Under the pieces are notes generated by a model, which searched no databases, was not told where the DNA came from, and saw only the letters and a list, made by a program, of their open reading frames with translations. Made by a program: the position numbers and the translations under genes. Of a stretch of DNA of 17,462 bases, positions 6,862 through 15,556 are shown in pieces. This DNA is from JBEBBU01 sp041158225 (lineage in GTDB: Bacteria > Pseudomonadota > Gammaproteobacteria > Methylococcales > Methylococcaceae): contig JBEBBU010000055.1 in NCBI GenBank assembly GCA_041158225.1, positions 1 through 17,462 of the forward strand. The letters are read 5' to 3'. Each line of letters begins with the position of its first letter. Positions within the stretch are counted from its first letter, which is position 1.

Positions 6862-8358
6862 TCAGACATTATCCGGACAACGGCCATACATCCGGTTCCA
6901 GCGATGAATCAGCTGGTTGGGCGCCTGATCCAGCTGCCACCACTGAAACTGCCAGCGCCAGTTACTACCGCCTACCGTGCCAGGTGTATTCATGCGTGCA
7001 TGACCATCCAGCCTGAGGATGTCCTGCATCGGCAGAATGGCTAGTGGGGCCAGTGATGCAAGCGCTGTATGCATCAGTGCTTCCGGCATGGGCAGGCGGC
7101 TTTCACCCATATAGGCATAAATTTGCCCCTGCTGCTCAGGACTTTGTCCAGCAAACCAGCCGAGCGTCGTATCATTATCATGCGTACCTGTATAGACAAC
7201 CGTATTGAGATCGTAGTTATGAGGCAGGTAGGCATTATCCGGGCATCCATCAAAGGCGAACTGCAGGACGCGCATGCCGGGAATGTGAAACTCCTGACGC
7301 AGTGCATTGACTGCCGTGGTGATGATGCCAAGATCCTCAGCCACGAGTGGTAACTGTGTTCCAAATACTGCCTGCAGGCGTTGCAGAAGGGCGCTGCCTG
7401 GTGCACTGACCCAGTGTCCGCTCATGGCTGTCTCGGAGTCAGCTGGAATTTCCCAGTAGGATTCAAAACCGCGGAAGTGATCAATACGTACCAGATGATA
7501 AAGTTCAAGCTGGGTACGCATGCGCCCGACCCACCAGCCGAACTGGTCATTTTCCATGACATCCCAGCGGTAATGCGGGTTACCCCAGCGCTGCCCGGTG
7601 GCAGAAAAGTAGTCGGGAGGCACACCCGCCACGACTCTCGGCTGTCCATCCGGCAACAGATCGAAATACTGGCGTCCCGCCCAGACATCAGCACTGTCGT
7701 CGGCAACAAAAATAGGCATGTCACCAAAGAGCAGGATGCCCCGAGAGTCTGCCACATCACGCAGATGCTGCCATTGCCTGAAAAACATGAACTGCTCGAA
7801 AGCAGCCAGCTGGCGCATGGGGGCAAGCTCCGTAGCCAGAGCATCCATGGCTAAAGGATCACGGTCACGCAAGCCCGCGGGCCAGTGCTGCCAGCCTGCG
7901 CCATGAAAATACTGCTTCAGTGCGGTAAACCAGGCATAGTCATCCAGCCACCAGGCATGAGTGCTATGGAATGCCGAGAATGCCGTGCGCAGTGAATCGT
8001 CAGGAAGGCGCTCTAGGAGCGTAGCACAGGCCATTTCTCTCAGACGATGCCTGCCATCAGCATCATGCCGCAGCGTAGCCAGCGCATGACCATCAATCAA
8101 GCCTTCCTGAAACAGGCCCTCGGTATCGATCAGGTGCGGATCGCCAGCATGTACTGAATTACACTGGTAAGGTGAACCGCCAGCCTGCGTAGGATTGACA
8201 GGCAGTGTCTGCCACACCGTGAAACCATGCGCATGCAGGTAATCAAGGAATTTAATGGCAGACTGTCCCAGCGTGCCAGGTCCATCCTGGCAGGGCAGGG
8301 AGGTGATATGCAGCAGTACGCCGGCACGCCGACGGTTCATGAAGTGAGAGTTCGGCAT
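6862..8358 (-). CDS. malQ: 4-alpha-glucanotransferase (amylomaltase/D-enzyme), GH77
   Basis: It transfers alpha-1,4-glucan segments between maltodextrins, releasing glucose, and so recycles short oligosaccharides from glycogen turnover. The short form (498 residues, as in Thermus and the plant plastid enzyme) is seen, not the roughly 690-residue E. coli form. RRAGVLLHITSLP (10-22) is the N-terminal signature. Catalytic residues are the nucleophile D293 in RIDHFRGFESYWEIP, the acid/base E341 in AEDLG, and D394 in GTHDND, matching the Thermus numbering closely. GDMPIFVADDSADVWA (212-227) is also conserved. The start is the ATG at 8358, with AGAGG only at a long spacing; ATG 8340 is possible. 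It lies 24 bases after glgC, almost certainly in the same operon, which ties it to glycogen metabolism. Confidence 0.96.
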   Translation of the reverse strand: MPNSHFMNRRRAGVLLHITSLPCQDGPGTLGQSAIKFLDYLHAHGFTVWQTLPVNPTQAGGSPYQCNSVHAGDPHLIDTEGLFQEGLIDGHALATLRHDADGRHRLREMACATLLERLPDDSLRTAFSAFHSTHAWWLDDYAWFTALKQYFHGAGWQHWPAGLRDRDPLAMDALATELAPMRQLAAFEQFMFFRQWQHLRDVADSRGILLFGDMPIFVADDSADVWAGRQYFDLLPDGQPRVVAGVPPDYFSATGQRWGNPHYRWDVMENDQFGWWVGRMRTQLELYHLVRIDHFRGFESYWEIPADSETAMSGHWVSAPGSALLQRLQAVFGTQLPLVAEDLGIITTAVNALRQEFHIPGMRVLQFAFDGCPDNAYLPHNYDLNTVVYTGTHDNDTTLGWFAGQSPEQQGQIYAYMGESRLPMPEALMHTALASLAPLAILPMQDILRLDGHARMNTPGTVGGSNWRWQFQWWQLDQAPNQLIHRWNRMYGRCPDNV

Positions 8359-8382
8359 GCCTGGATTGTTTATCCTCTGTAT

Positions 8383-9660
8383 TTAGCGTGCGTAGTGCAG
8401 TGGCTGACCAAAATCATCGGGAGTCACCAGTACCACCCCCCTGGGGCTGACATAGTAGCGCTTCCGGTCTTCCTCAGGATTTTCGCCGATCACGGTATGG
8501 GGGGGAATATCACAGCCACGGTCGATGACAGCGCGGGTAATGCGACAGTGCCGCCCTATGTTGACATCAGGCAGGATCACCGAATCCCTGACCTGACTGT
8601 AGGAGTTGACGCGCACATTCGAAAACAGGAGTGAATGCCTGACTTCAGCGCCGGAGATGACGCATCCGCCAGATACCATGGAGTCGATGGCCATGCCGCG
8701 TCTGTCATCATCATCAAACACGAATTTGGCGGGTGGAGTCTGAGCCTGATAGGTCCAGATGGGCCATTCATTGTCATAAAGGTTCAGCTCAGGATTGACA
8801 TTAACCAGTTCCATGTTGGCATCCCAGTACGAATCCAGCGTGCCGACATCGCGCCAGTAGGACTGGACGCCACTCTGGGCATCACGGAAAGGATAGGCCA
8901 CAACCCGGTAATTGCGGATCACGGAGGGTATGATGTCATTACCAAAGTCGTGGCTGGAACCTGGTGTATCGGCGTCCTTGATCAACTGTTCGTACAGGAA
9001 TGCAGCATTGAATACATAGATCCCCATGGAAGCCAGGGAATGGCCGGGATTGCCTGGCAGTTCTGGCGGATTGGCCGGTTTTTCAATGAAACTGCCGATA
9101 CGGAAGTCGCGATCAACATCCATGACACCGAAACCGGTGGCTTCCTCAACGGGCACTTCCATGCAGCCGATGGTGAGATCAGCTTTCTTTTCCACGTGAT
9201 AGGCAATCATCAGCCCGTAGTCCATCTTGTAGACATGGTCGCCTGCAAGAATGACGATATAGGCAGGATCACGCTGGCGCAGAATATCCAGATTCTGGTA
9301 AACAGCATCGGCAGTACCTGCGTACCAGGACTCCTGAAGCCTCTGCTGGGCAGGCATGATGTCAATAAACTCACCAAGTTCGGCGCGCAGGAAACCCCAG
9401 CCCTGACGCAGGTGACGTATCAGCGAATCAGCCTTGTACTGGGTCAGCACACCTACCTGACGGATGCCTGAGTTGATGCAGTTTGACAGGGGAAAATCAA
9501 TAATCCGGAACTTGCCGCCAAAGGGTACAGCAGGCTTGGCACGCCATTCGGTCAGTTTGTGGAGACGTGTCCCGCGACCGCCGGCCAGTACCAGCGCGAG
9601 GGTCTGACGTGTAAGGCGGCTGACATGACGTGATGGCTTCTGCTGTATCGGTTCTTGCAT
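8383..9660 (-). CDS. glgC: Glucose-1-phosphate adenylyltransferase (ADP-glucose pyrophosphorylase)
   Basis: It makes ADP-glucose from ATP and glucose-1-phosphate, the committed and allosterically controlled step of bacterial glycogen synthesis. The nucleotide-binding loop LAGGRGTRL is at 25-33, then RAKPAVPFGGKFRIIDF (40-56) and LSNCINSGI. WYAGTADAVYQNLDILR and ILAGDHVYKMDY follow, and the metal and substrate region includes EKPANPPELPGNPGHSLASMGIYVF. The C-terminal left-handed beta-helix holds SGGCVISGAEVRHSLLFSNVRVNSYSQV. Length is 425 residues against 431 in E. coli. The residue aligned with E. coli Lys39, a fructose-1,6-bisphosphate activator contact, is Trp39 here, so the activator may differ. 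ATG 9660 has an AGGAG site 10 bases upstream. It heads glgC-malQ and is divergent from glgB-glgA. Confidence 0.98.
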   Translation of the reverse strand: MQEPIQQKPSRHVSRLTRQTLALVLAGGRGTRLHKLTEWRAKPAVPFGGKFRIIDFPLSNCINSGIRQVGVLTQYKADSLIRHLRQGWGFLRAELGEFIDIMPAQQRLQESWYAGTADAVYQNLDILRQRDPAYIVILAGDHVYKMDYGLMIAYHVEKKADLTIGCMEVPVEEATGFGVMDVDRDFRIGSFIEKPANPPELPGNPGHSLASMGIYVFNAAFLYEQLIKDADTPGSSHDFGNDIIPSVIRNYRVVAYPFRDAQSGVQSYWRDVGTLDSYWDANMELVNVNPELNLYDNEWPIWTYQAQTPPAKFVFDDDDRRGMAIDSMVSGGCVISGAEVRHSLLFSNVRVNSYSQVRDSVILPDVNIGRHCRITRAVIDRGCDIPPHTVIGENPEEDRKRYYVSPRGVVLVTPDDFGQPLHYAR

Positions 9661-9822
9661 GGATATAGGGCTCCTGGGTGATCACAGACAATTGGAGGGT
9701 GTTCTGTTAACATCGCTTATAGAGCGTGAAACGGAACCGGATTCACATCTCCATTCTACTCCCTGAGACTTGCCAAGTGAACCTGAACGGCAAGGAAAAA
9801 GCACATCGAACAAGAGGATTTT
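9661..9822. promoter_or_regulatory. Divergent glgC / glgB control region
   Basis: These 162 bases must carry the promoters for both glycogen transcripts. The only -10-like elements lie at the same place, 9714-9726, where CGCTTATAGAGCG is an imperfect palindrome: plus-strand CTTATA with TTGGAG (9692-9697) 18 bases upstream, and minus-strand TATAAG without a clear -35. Back-to-back overlapping promoters are therefore possible but the match to consensus is poor. The glgB ribosome-binding site AGAGGA (9813-9818) lies 4 bases before its ATG. No CRP or other known operator is recognised with confidence. Confidence 0.45.
9769..9794 (+). repeat. Inverted repeat in the glgB leader
   Basis: CTTGCC (9769-9774) and GGCAAG (9789-9794) are perfect complements with a 14-base loop, about 28 bases before the glgB start. 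It could fold in the mRNA leader or be chance; the stem is only 6 bp. Confidence 0.3.
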
Positions 9823-12003
9823 ATGACGACCGGAAGCGACTTGCCCAGAATACTTGCCTTTCGCCATCACGATCCTTTTTCTGTGATGGGCCTGCATCTT
9901 CTGGAGACGGGACGCCATGTTGCCCGAGCCCTTATCCCCGGGGCGCAAAAAGTCTGGTGGCAGGATACCACCAGACCCATGCAGCGCCTGCCGGGTACCG
10001 ATCTCTTCCAGATTGAAATGACAGCAGAGTCATGCTGTGACATCAGGCATCCATGGATCATCTGGCAGGATGATGATGGTCTACATCAGATGATTGACCC
10101 TTACACTTTTGATCCGCAAATTCCTGATTTTGACCTCCACCTGTTTGCAGAGGGCAGGCATCACCACCTGTACCGGGTGCTGGGCGCTCACCAGCACGAG
10201 GTGGATGGCATTCGCGGCACCCGTTTTGCGACCTGGGCGCCGAATGCGGAGAGGGTGAGTGTAGTCGGGCATTTCAACCGCTGGGATGGCCGCTGTTTTC
10301 CCATGCGATCCCGTGGGGGCAGTGGTGTATGGGAACTGTTCATACCTGGCATTGAGCCTGGCGAACTCTACCGTTTCGAGATACGCAGCAGTGCTGACGG
10401 TGGCATTCATCTTAAAACCGATCCTTATGGCCAGCATTTTGAACTGCGCCCCGATACGGCTTCCATCGTGACTGGTTCATCTGTTCATCACTGGCAGGAT
10501 GAGGGCTGGATGCAGCAGCGCCAGGGATGGGACTGGCAGCATGCTCCGGTTAGCGTCTATGAAGTGCATGCCGGTTCCTGGCGTCTGCATGAAGACGGCA
10601 GTTACTACAATTACCGGCACATGGCGCATGAACTGGTCGAATATGTCAGCAGTATGGGCTATACCCATATCGAACTGCTACCTGTCGCCGAGCATCCTCT
10701 TGACGCTTCCTGGGGTTATCAGACGACGGGCTATTTTGCCCCGACCAGCCGTTTTGGTACCCCTGATGATTTCCGCTATTTTGTGGATTATTGTCATCAG
10801 CATGGTATAGGCGTCATTCTGGACTGGGTGCCTGCCCATTTCCCCAAAGATGCGCACGGGCTAGCCCGTTTTGATGGTACCCCCCTGTATGAACATGAAG
10901 ATCCCCGCCTGGGCGAGCATCGCGACTGGGGAACCCTCATCTATAATTATGGCCGCAACGAAGTCAGGAACTTCCTGATGGCCAGTGCCGTATTCTGGCT
11001 GGAAGAGTTTCATATTGATGGCTTGCGGGTCGATGCTGTCGCTTCGATGCTGTATCTGGATTACTCGCGTGAAGCTGGAGAGTGGCTGCCTAACCGCTAT
11101 GGCGGTAACGAAAATCTGGAGGCCATCGACTTTCTGCGTGAACTGAATGCGGTCGTGCACCAGCGTTTTCCGGGAGCTGTTGTCATGGCAGAGGAGTCCA
11201 CAGCCTGGCCTCAGGTCACGCGCCCAGGATGGTCTGGTGGGCTTGGATTTTCCATCAAATGGAATATGGGCTGGATGCATGACATTCTCCTGTATTTCAG
11301 CCGTGATCCCGTACACCGGCCGTTTCATCATAATCAGCTGACTTTCAGCATGCTTTATGCCTTTACTGAAAACTTCATCCTGCCGTTTTCGCATGATGAG
11401 GTTGTTCATGGCAAGGGGCATATGCTGCAGAAAATGCCTGGCGATGAATGGCAGCGTTTTGCCAACCTACGCGCACTCTATACCTTCATGTTTACCCATC
11501 CAGGCAAGAAACTGCTCTTTATGGGTAGCGATATGGCACAGGGCACAGAGTGGAATCATGCCGGAACGCTGCCCTGGTATCTGCTGGACTACCCGCATCA
11601 TCAGGGGATCCAGAAACTGGTGGCTGATCTGAACAGAATCTATCGGGATGTGCCAGCCCTGCATGCACTTGACTTTGATCAGGCGGGTTTTGCATGGGTA
11701 GACTGTCAGGATGCAGGCCAGTCCGTGGTTTCTTTCCTGCGCAAGGCCGACAATGGCGACTGCCTTCTGGTCATCATGAACCTGACCCCGGTCCCCAGAC
11801 ATCGCTACCGTATCGGTCTGCCGCTACCTGGACAATGGAAAGAGATTTTCAATTCTGATGCAACATGTTACGGTGGCAGCAACCTTGGTAATGCCATGCT
11901 GCTGGCTGAGGATATACCGTATATGGGGCAGGTCTGCTCAGCGGAGTTCCTGCTTCCACCTCTGGCGGGTATCGTGCTGCAACCCTGTGGAGATGATGCA
12001 TGA
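9823..12003 (+). CDS. glgB: 1,4-alpha-glucan branching enzyme, GH13
   Basis: It cuts alpha-1,4 chains of nascent glycogen and rejoins them as alpha-1,6 branches. The N-terminal N1 module is present (about 1-110: LPRILAFRHHDPFSVMGLHLLETG), then a CBM48 module (about 115-215: YRVLGAHQHEVDGIRGTRFATWAPNA). The GH13 barrel has the standard blocks: ELLPVAEHPLDASWGYQTTG, VILDWVPAHF, GLRVDAVASMLYLDYSR with nucleophile D404, AEEST with acid/base E457, and FSHDEVVHGKG with D525. The C-terminal beta domain ends in LAGIVLQP. At 726 residues it matches the 728 of E. coli GlgB. ATG 9823 has AGAGGA 4 bases upstream. Its stop overlaps the glgA start as ATGA, so GlgB and GlgA are translationally coupled. No defects are seen. 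Confidence 0.98.
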   Translation: MTTGSDLPRILAFRHHDPFSVMGLHLLETGRHVARALIPGAQKVWWQDTTRPMQRLPGTDLFQIEMTAESCCDIRHPWIIWQDDDGLHQMIDPYTFDPQIPDFDLHLFAEGRHHHLYRVLGAHQHEVDGIRGTRFATWAPNAERVSVVGHFNRWDGRCFPMRSRGGSGVWELFIPGIEPGELYRFEIRSSADGGIHLKTDPYGQHFELRPDTASIVTGSSVHHWQDEGWMQQRQGWDWQHAPVSVYEVHAGSWRLHEDGSYYNYRHMAHELVEYVSSMGYTHIELLPVAEHPLDASWGYQTTGYFAPTSRFGTPDDFRYFVDYCHQHGIGVILDWVPAHFPKDAHGLARFDGTPLYEHEDPRLGEHRDWGTLIYNYGRNEVRNFLMASAVFWLEEFHIDGLRVDAVASMLYLDYSREAGEWLPNRYGGNENLEAIDFLRELNAVVHQRFPGAVVMAEESTAWPQVTRPGWSGGLGFSIKWNMGWMHDILLYFSRDPVHRPFHHNQLTFSMLYAFTENFILPFSHDEVVHGKGHMLQKMPGDEWQRFANLRALYTFMFTHPGKKLLFMGSDMAQGTEWNHAGTLPWYLLDYPHHQGIQKLVADLNRIYRDVPALHALDFDQAGFAWVDCQDAGQSVVSFLRKADNGDCLLVIMNLTPVPRHRYRIGLPLPGQWKEIFNSDATCYGGSNLGNAMLLAEDIPYMGQVCSAEFLLPPLAGIVLQPCGDDA

Positions 12004-13451
12004 AAATACTCTTTACCTGCAGTGAAGTGCAGCCACTGGTGAAAACCGGTGGTCTCGCCGATGTAGCCGCCAGTCTGCCCAAGGCGCTGGCGCAACTTGG
12101 TCACGATGTACGTATACTGCTGCCAGCTTATCCGCAGGCAGTTGCACATTGCAGCATCCATGCCAGACATGAGTTTGAGGGGCCGGCCGGTGCTGGTGCC
12201 TTGCTGGAAACACGGCTGCCTGGCTCTGATATCACAGTCTGGCTACTGGATGCTGTCTGGGCATTTCAACGCTCTGGCAATCCTTACCTTGACGCTTCAG
12301 GAATGCCATGGGCAGACAACCCCTACCGTTTTGCCTTTCTTTCAAGGGTTGCCGTTGAGGTCGCCCGGAACCGTATGGCACTGGACTGGCAGCCTGAGGT
12401 CGTCCACTGCAACGACTGGCAGACAGCGCTGGTGCCCGCGCTCCTGACACTGGAAGATGAACGTCCGGCAACCCTGTTTACCATCCATAATCTGGCCTAT
12501 CAGGGGGTTTTTTCTGCCGATGTTTTCCAGCATCTGGGACTGCCTGAAGCATTCTGGCATCACCAGAGCCTTGAGTTCTTCGAGCAGGTATCATTCATGA
12601 AGGGTGGCCTGGTGTATGCTGACCGCATCACAACGGTCAGCCCCAGCTACGCGCTGGAAATTACAGGCCCGTCTTTTGGCTGTGGACTTGATGGTCTTTT
12701 ACGCCAGCGCAGTCATGATCTGGTGGGCATCATCAATGGTGTGGATGATGACGAGTGGAATCCCGCCCATGATCCTCATATCGCCCAGCGTTTTACAGCG
12801 CAGTCGTTTGAAAGCAAGGCGCTGAACAGCCGGGCGCTAAGGCTTGAACTTGGCCTGCCTGAGCGGCCGGATCTGCCACTGGTTGCCCTGATTGGCCGTC
12901 TGGTTGAACAGAAAGGCATTGATCTTATCCTTGACTGCCTTGAGGCCATGCTGGAACTTCCGCTGCAACTGGTCATACTGGGCAGTGGGCATGCCGCCTT
13001 TGAACAGGCACTGGAGCAGGCCGCTGCCCGCTATCCCGAGCGTATGGCCATACGCATGGGATACGACGAAGGACTGGCTCATCGCATTGAAGCCGGTGCC
13101 AATCTGTTTCTTATGCCGTCGCGGTTTGAACCCTGTGGCCTGAACCAGATGTACAGCCAGAAATATGGCACCTTGCCGCTGGTGCATGCAGTCGGTGGTT
13201 TGAGGGATACCGTCGTCGATGCCGATGACAGGGCGCTACTCAGCGGTGACGCGACCGGATTCAGCTTCCACGAGGCGACGGGAGCCTGCCTTCTGGAAAC
13301 ACTCAAGCGGGCTCTGGGTATCTGGCAGTATCCGGATATGTGGGCCAGGATGGCACTCAAAGGCATGCTCAAGGATTTTTCTTGGGAGGCCAGCGCACGT
13401 CAGTATCTGGCGCAGTACGAGCTTGCCATACGGGCTAGAAAGTCATCCTGA
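12000..13451 (+). CDS. glgA: Glycogen synthase (ADP-glucose type), GT5
   Basis: It adds glucose from ADP-glucose to the non-reducing end of the growing alpha-1,4-glucan. The N-terminal Rossmann fold opens with MKILFTCSEVQPLVKTGGL, in which K15-T-G-G-L is the ADP-glucose-binding motif. VHCNDWQTALVPA and TLFTIHNLAYQGVF follow, and NGVDDDEWNP marks the hinge. The C-terminal Rossmann fold carries LVALIGRLVEQKGIDLI and FLMPSRFEPCGLNQMYSQKYG, where E377 is the catalytic Glu at the same number as in E. coli GlgA. Length is 483 residues (E. coli 477). It is joined to glgB by an ATGA overlap, and its last 17 bases overlap the 3' end of the convergent TonB-dependent receptor gene, leaving no room for a separate terminator. 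Confidence 0.98.
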   Translation: MKILFTCSEVQPLVKTGGLADVAASLPKALAQLGHDVRILLPAYPQAVAHCSIHARHEFEGPAGAGALLETRLPGSDITVWLLDAVWAFQRSGNPYLDASGMPWADNPYRFAFLSRVAVEVARNRMALDWQPEVVHCNDWQTALVPALLTLEDERPATLFTIHNLAYQGVFSADVFQHLGLPEAFWHHQSLEFFEQVSFMKGGLVYADRITTVSPSYALEITGPSFGCGLDGLLRQRSHDLVGIINGVDDDEWNPAHDPHIAQRFTAQSFESKALNSRALRLELGLPERPDLPLVALIGRLVEQKGIDLILDCLEAMLELPLQLVILGSGHAAFEQALEQAAARYPERMAIRMGYDEGLAHRIEAGANLFLMPSRFEPCGLNQMYSQKYGTLPLVHAVGGLRDTVVDADDRALLSGDATGFSFHEATGACLLETLKRALGIWQYPDMWARMALKGMLKDFSWEASARQYLAQYELAIRARKSS

Positions 13452-15534
13452 TACCCAGCATGGCGCCCCGGCCGGGTTCGGGTGCGTAGTTGCGCAGATA
13501 AGATACTGAATTGCGGATATTCTGGTCGAGAAGATTGTTGGCCTGGGCAAACAGGACCATTGTGCCTGCAGGGCCGGCATCCAGAGTGTGCTGGGTGCCA
13601 AGGTTGAGCAGCCACCAGCCAGGCGTGGCAGTGTCGTGGCTGCCATAGTCATCCTGTGCTTCCGCCCGGGTCAGCCGGAGGTAGGCTGAGGTTTTTTCCC
13701 TGCTGACATCAATCTGGGCACCATAACGCAGTGGCGGCATACGGGGGACATTGCCAGCACCACCGGAAAACATGCCACGGGTGTAATCACCGAACAGGCT
13801 CAGATCAACGACAGCCCAGCTGGATTCGTGCAGAGTGGTGCCCAGCTTTGCCTCAAACCCCCTGAATCCTGCGTTCTGCTGCCCGATGCGATAGACGGGC
13901 AGGCAGGCCTGGGGATCGCTACACTGGGACTGGAACGATTCAGTGGCTTCGTCAAAATAATCGCCAGTGCTGGCATTATAGATGTAATCCCTGGCCCAGG
14001 TCTGAAACAGTGTCATATCAGCCTGATACTGGCGGTAGCGGAACCGGTAGCCAGCTTCCAGGTTGTAGCTGGTTTCCTCCTGCAGTCCGGGATTGCCGAT
14101 TTCATAGCTTGCGGTTGCAGGGTGAACGCCATCAGCGTAGAGCTCCTGTGCCTGGGGGGCACGCTGGAATCTGGAAAAGGTCAGGCTGTACGTCTGGTGT
14201 TCATCCCAGTGCAGGGTAGACGATGCCGAGGCACTGACTGGCGTAAAGCTGCGTGCGGTCAGTATATCGGGTTGGACATTCTGGTTTTCCACGCGCAGAC
14301 CGATCTGATGATCCAGTCCCGCTGCCTGAAAGTTTTCCAGGGCAAAGCCGCTCCATGACCGTGTCCAGGTATGGGGAATAATGGCTTCCTCACCCTGACT
14401 GTTGAGTTCGCTGGCGAAAGCCTGCATGCCGATAATGCCTGTGAGACCCTGCAACGGCTGGTGGCGCGCTTCAAGCCTGCCTTCCGTGGTTCTGTTGCTG
14501 AATTGTGTCCCTGTCATACCATCCGCAATTTCGGCGTGACCATAATCCGTATAGGCCACTTTTGCCGTCAGTTTCTCAATGCCATGAACTGGCGCATCCA
14601 GCTCGCCACGGGCATCCGCGCGTGCCTGATGCATGTCGATGCGCACGGTTTCTGCGCCAGGAACACCATTCGGCGGAAGCCCGTAGTTATTTTCATAGTA
14701 ATTCATGCCAGCGCCGGCATAGCCTGGATCACCCATGCCGGAAAAACCGAAGGATCCGCCCTTGGCCTGGGTAGCTGTATTGCTTACATATCCCCTGGAA
14801 TTGACCAGACCCTGGGCATAGAGTCCCGGGTTCTGCGACAGTACGGCATTACTGTCAATGGCGCGCCCACCGATGCTTTCGTTGCCACTATCCCTGAAAA
14901 AACCGTCCATGTGATAGTTCATGGCGTTCTGGCTGGCATCCGCTCTGGCAAAACTGGCAGATTCGTCAAGTGCCGAGTTGTAGCGCTGTTCAACATTGGC
15001 CTGGAAACCATCGGGCGTAACATGGTCAGGTACCCGGTTATCCAGTACATTGACAATACCGCCAATGGCGCCACTGCCATAGCGTAGCGTAGCGGGCCCA
15101 CGCAGTACTTCAATGGCATCTGCCTGCATGGGTTCAACAGCGTTGGCATGATCCGGACTCAGGCTGGATACATCATTGTTACCTATGCCGCTCTGCATGA
15201 CCTTGACCCTTGGCCCTGACTGACCACGGATGGTGGGCGTGCCCACCCCCGGGCCAAAGGACTGGTTCATGATGCCCGGCTGGTTCTGCAAGGTTCCGCC
15301 CAGCGTGTTGCCAAGCTGGGTGCGCAGGGCTTCACCCTCAAGCGTGATGGCAGGGGGCGCTATATCCTGGGGCATTTTCGTGGCTATACTGCTGACAGTG
15401 ACGGTGGTCATGGTCTGCACGGTTTCTGGTGTGACTGATGCCGGGGGCTGGGTGACCTCAGCCGCATGGACTGAACCGGCACCTGCGACATGCAGTAAAG
15501 ATGTGGCGAATGCGGGCCATAGGCAAGATTTCAT
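13435..15534 (-). CDS. TonB-dependent receptor, ZnuD-like, probable zinc uptake
   Basis: An outer-membrane gated barrel that imports a scarce ligand using TonB energy. A signal peptide of about 24 residues ends at SVHA. TTVTVSSIATK (43-53) is the likely TonB box region. The plug domain (about 55-168) shows IRGQSGPRVKV (102-112), SPDHANAVEP (126-135) and EVLRGPATLRYGSGAIGG (142-159), strikingly like ZnuD of Neisseria, including the SPDHA block. The barrel fills the rest, with RAPQAQELYADGVHPAT and a terminal GIRMTF ending in Phe as BAM substrates do. Total length is 699 residues. Unlike meningococcal ZnuD as I recall it, there is no His/Asp-rich loop, but a Cys pair (C538, C544) is present. 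A Zur-type operator overlaps its promoter, which supports zinc as ligand. Receptor class is certain, zinc substrate probable. Confidence 0.92.
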   Translation of the reverse strand: MKSCLWPAFATSLLHVAGAGSVHAAEVTQPPASVTPETVQTMTTVTVSSIATKMPQDIAPPAITLEGEALRTQLGNTLGGTLQNQPGIMNQSFGPGVGTPTIRGQSGPRVKVMQSGIGNNDVSSLSPDHANAVEPMQADAIEVLRGPATLRYGSGAIGGIVNVLDNRVPDHVTPDGFQANVEQRYNSALDESASFARADASQNAMNYHMDGFFRDSGNESIGGRAIDSNAVLSQNPGLYAQGLVNSRGYVSNTATQAKGGSFGFSGMGDPGYAGAGMNYYENNYGLPPNGVPGAETVRIDMHQARADARGELDAPVHGIEKLTAKVAYTDYGHAEIADGMTGTQFSNRTTEGRLEARHQPLQGLTGIIGMQAFASELNSQGEEAIIPHTWTRSWSGFALENFQAAGLDHQIGLRVENQNVQPDILTARSFTPVSASASSTLHWDEHQTYSLTFSRFQRAPQAQELYADGVHPATASYEIGNPGLQEETSYNLEAGYRFRYRQYQADMTLFQTWARDYIYNASTGDYFDEATESFQSQCSDPQACLPVYRIGQQNAGFRGFEAKLGTTLHESSWAVVDLSLFGDYTRGMFSGGAGNVPRMPPLRYGAQIDVSREKTSAYLRLTRAEAQDDYGSHDTATPGWWLLNLGTQHTLDAGPAGTMVLFAQANNLLDQNIRNSVSYLRNYAPEPGRGAMLGIRMTF

Positions 15535-15556
15535 GGAGATATCCGATAGCTACATA

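Noticed and set aside
8635..9471. Long plus-strand ORF opposite glgC (278 residues)
   Set aside because: It is antisense to the highly conserved glgC; the open frame is a by-product of codon bias in the real gene.
13828..14358. Plus-strand ORFs opposite the TonB-dependent receptor (also at 14371-15087)
   Set aside because: They shadow a complete receptor gene with signal peptide, plug and barrel and show no independent support.
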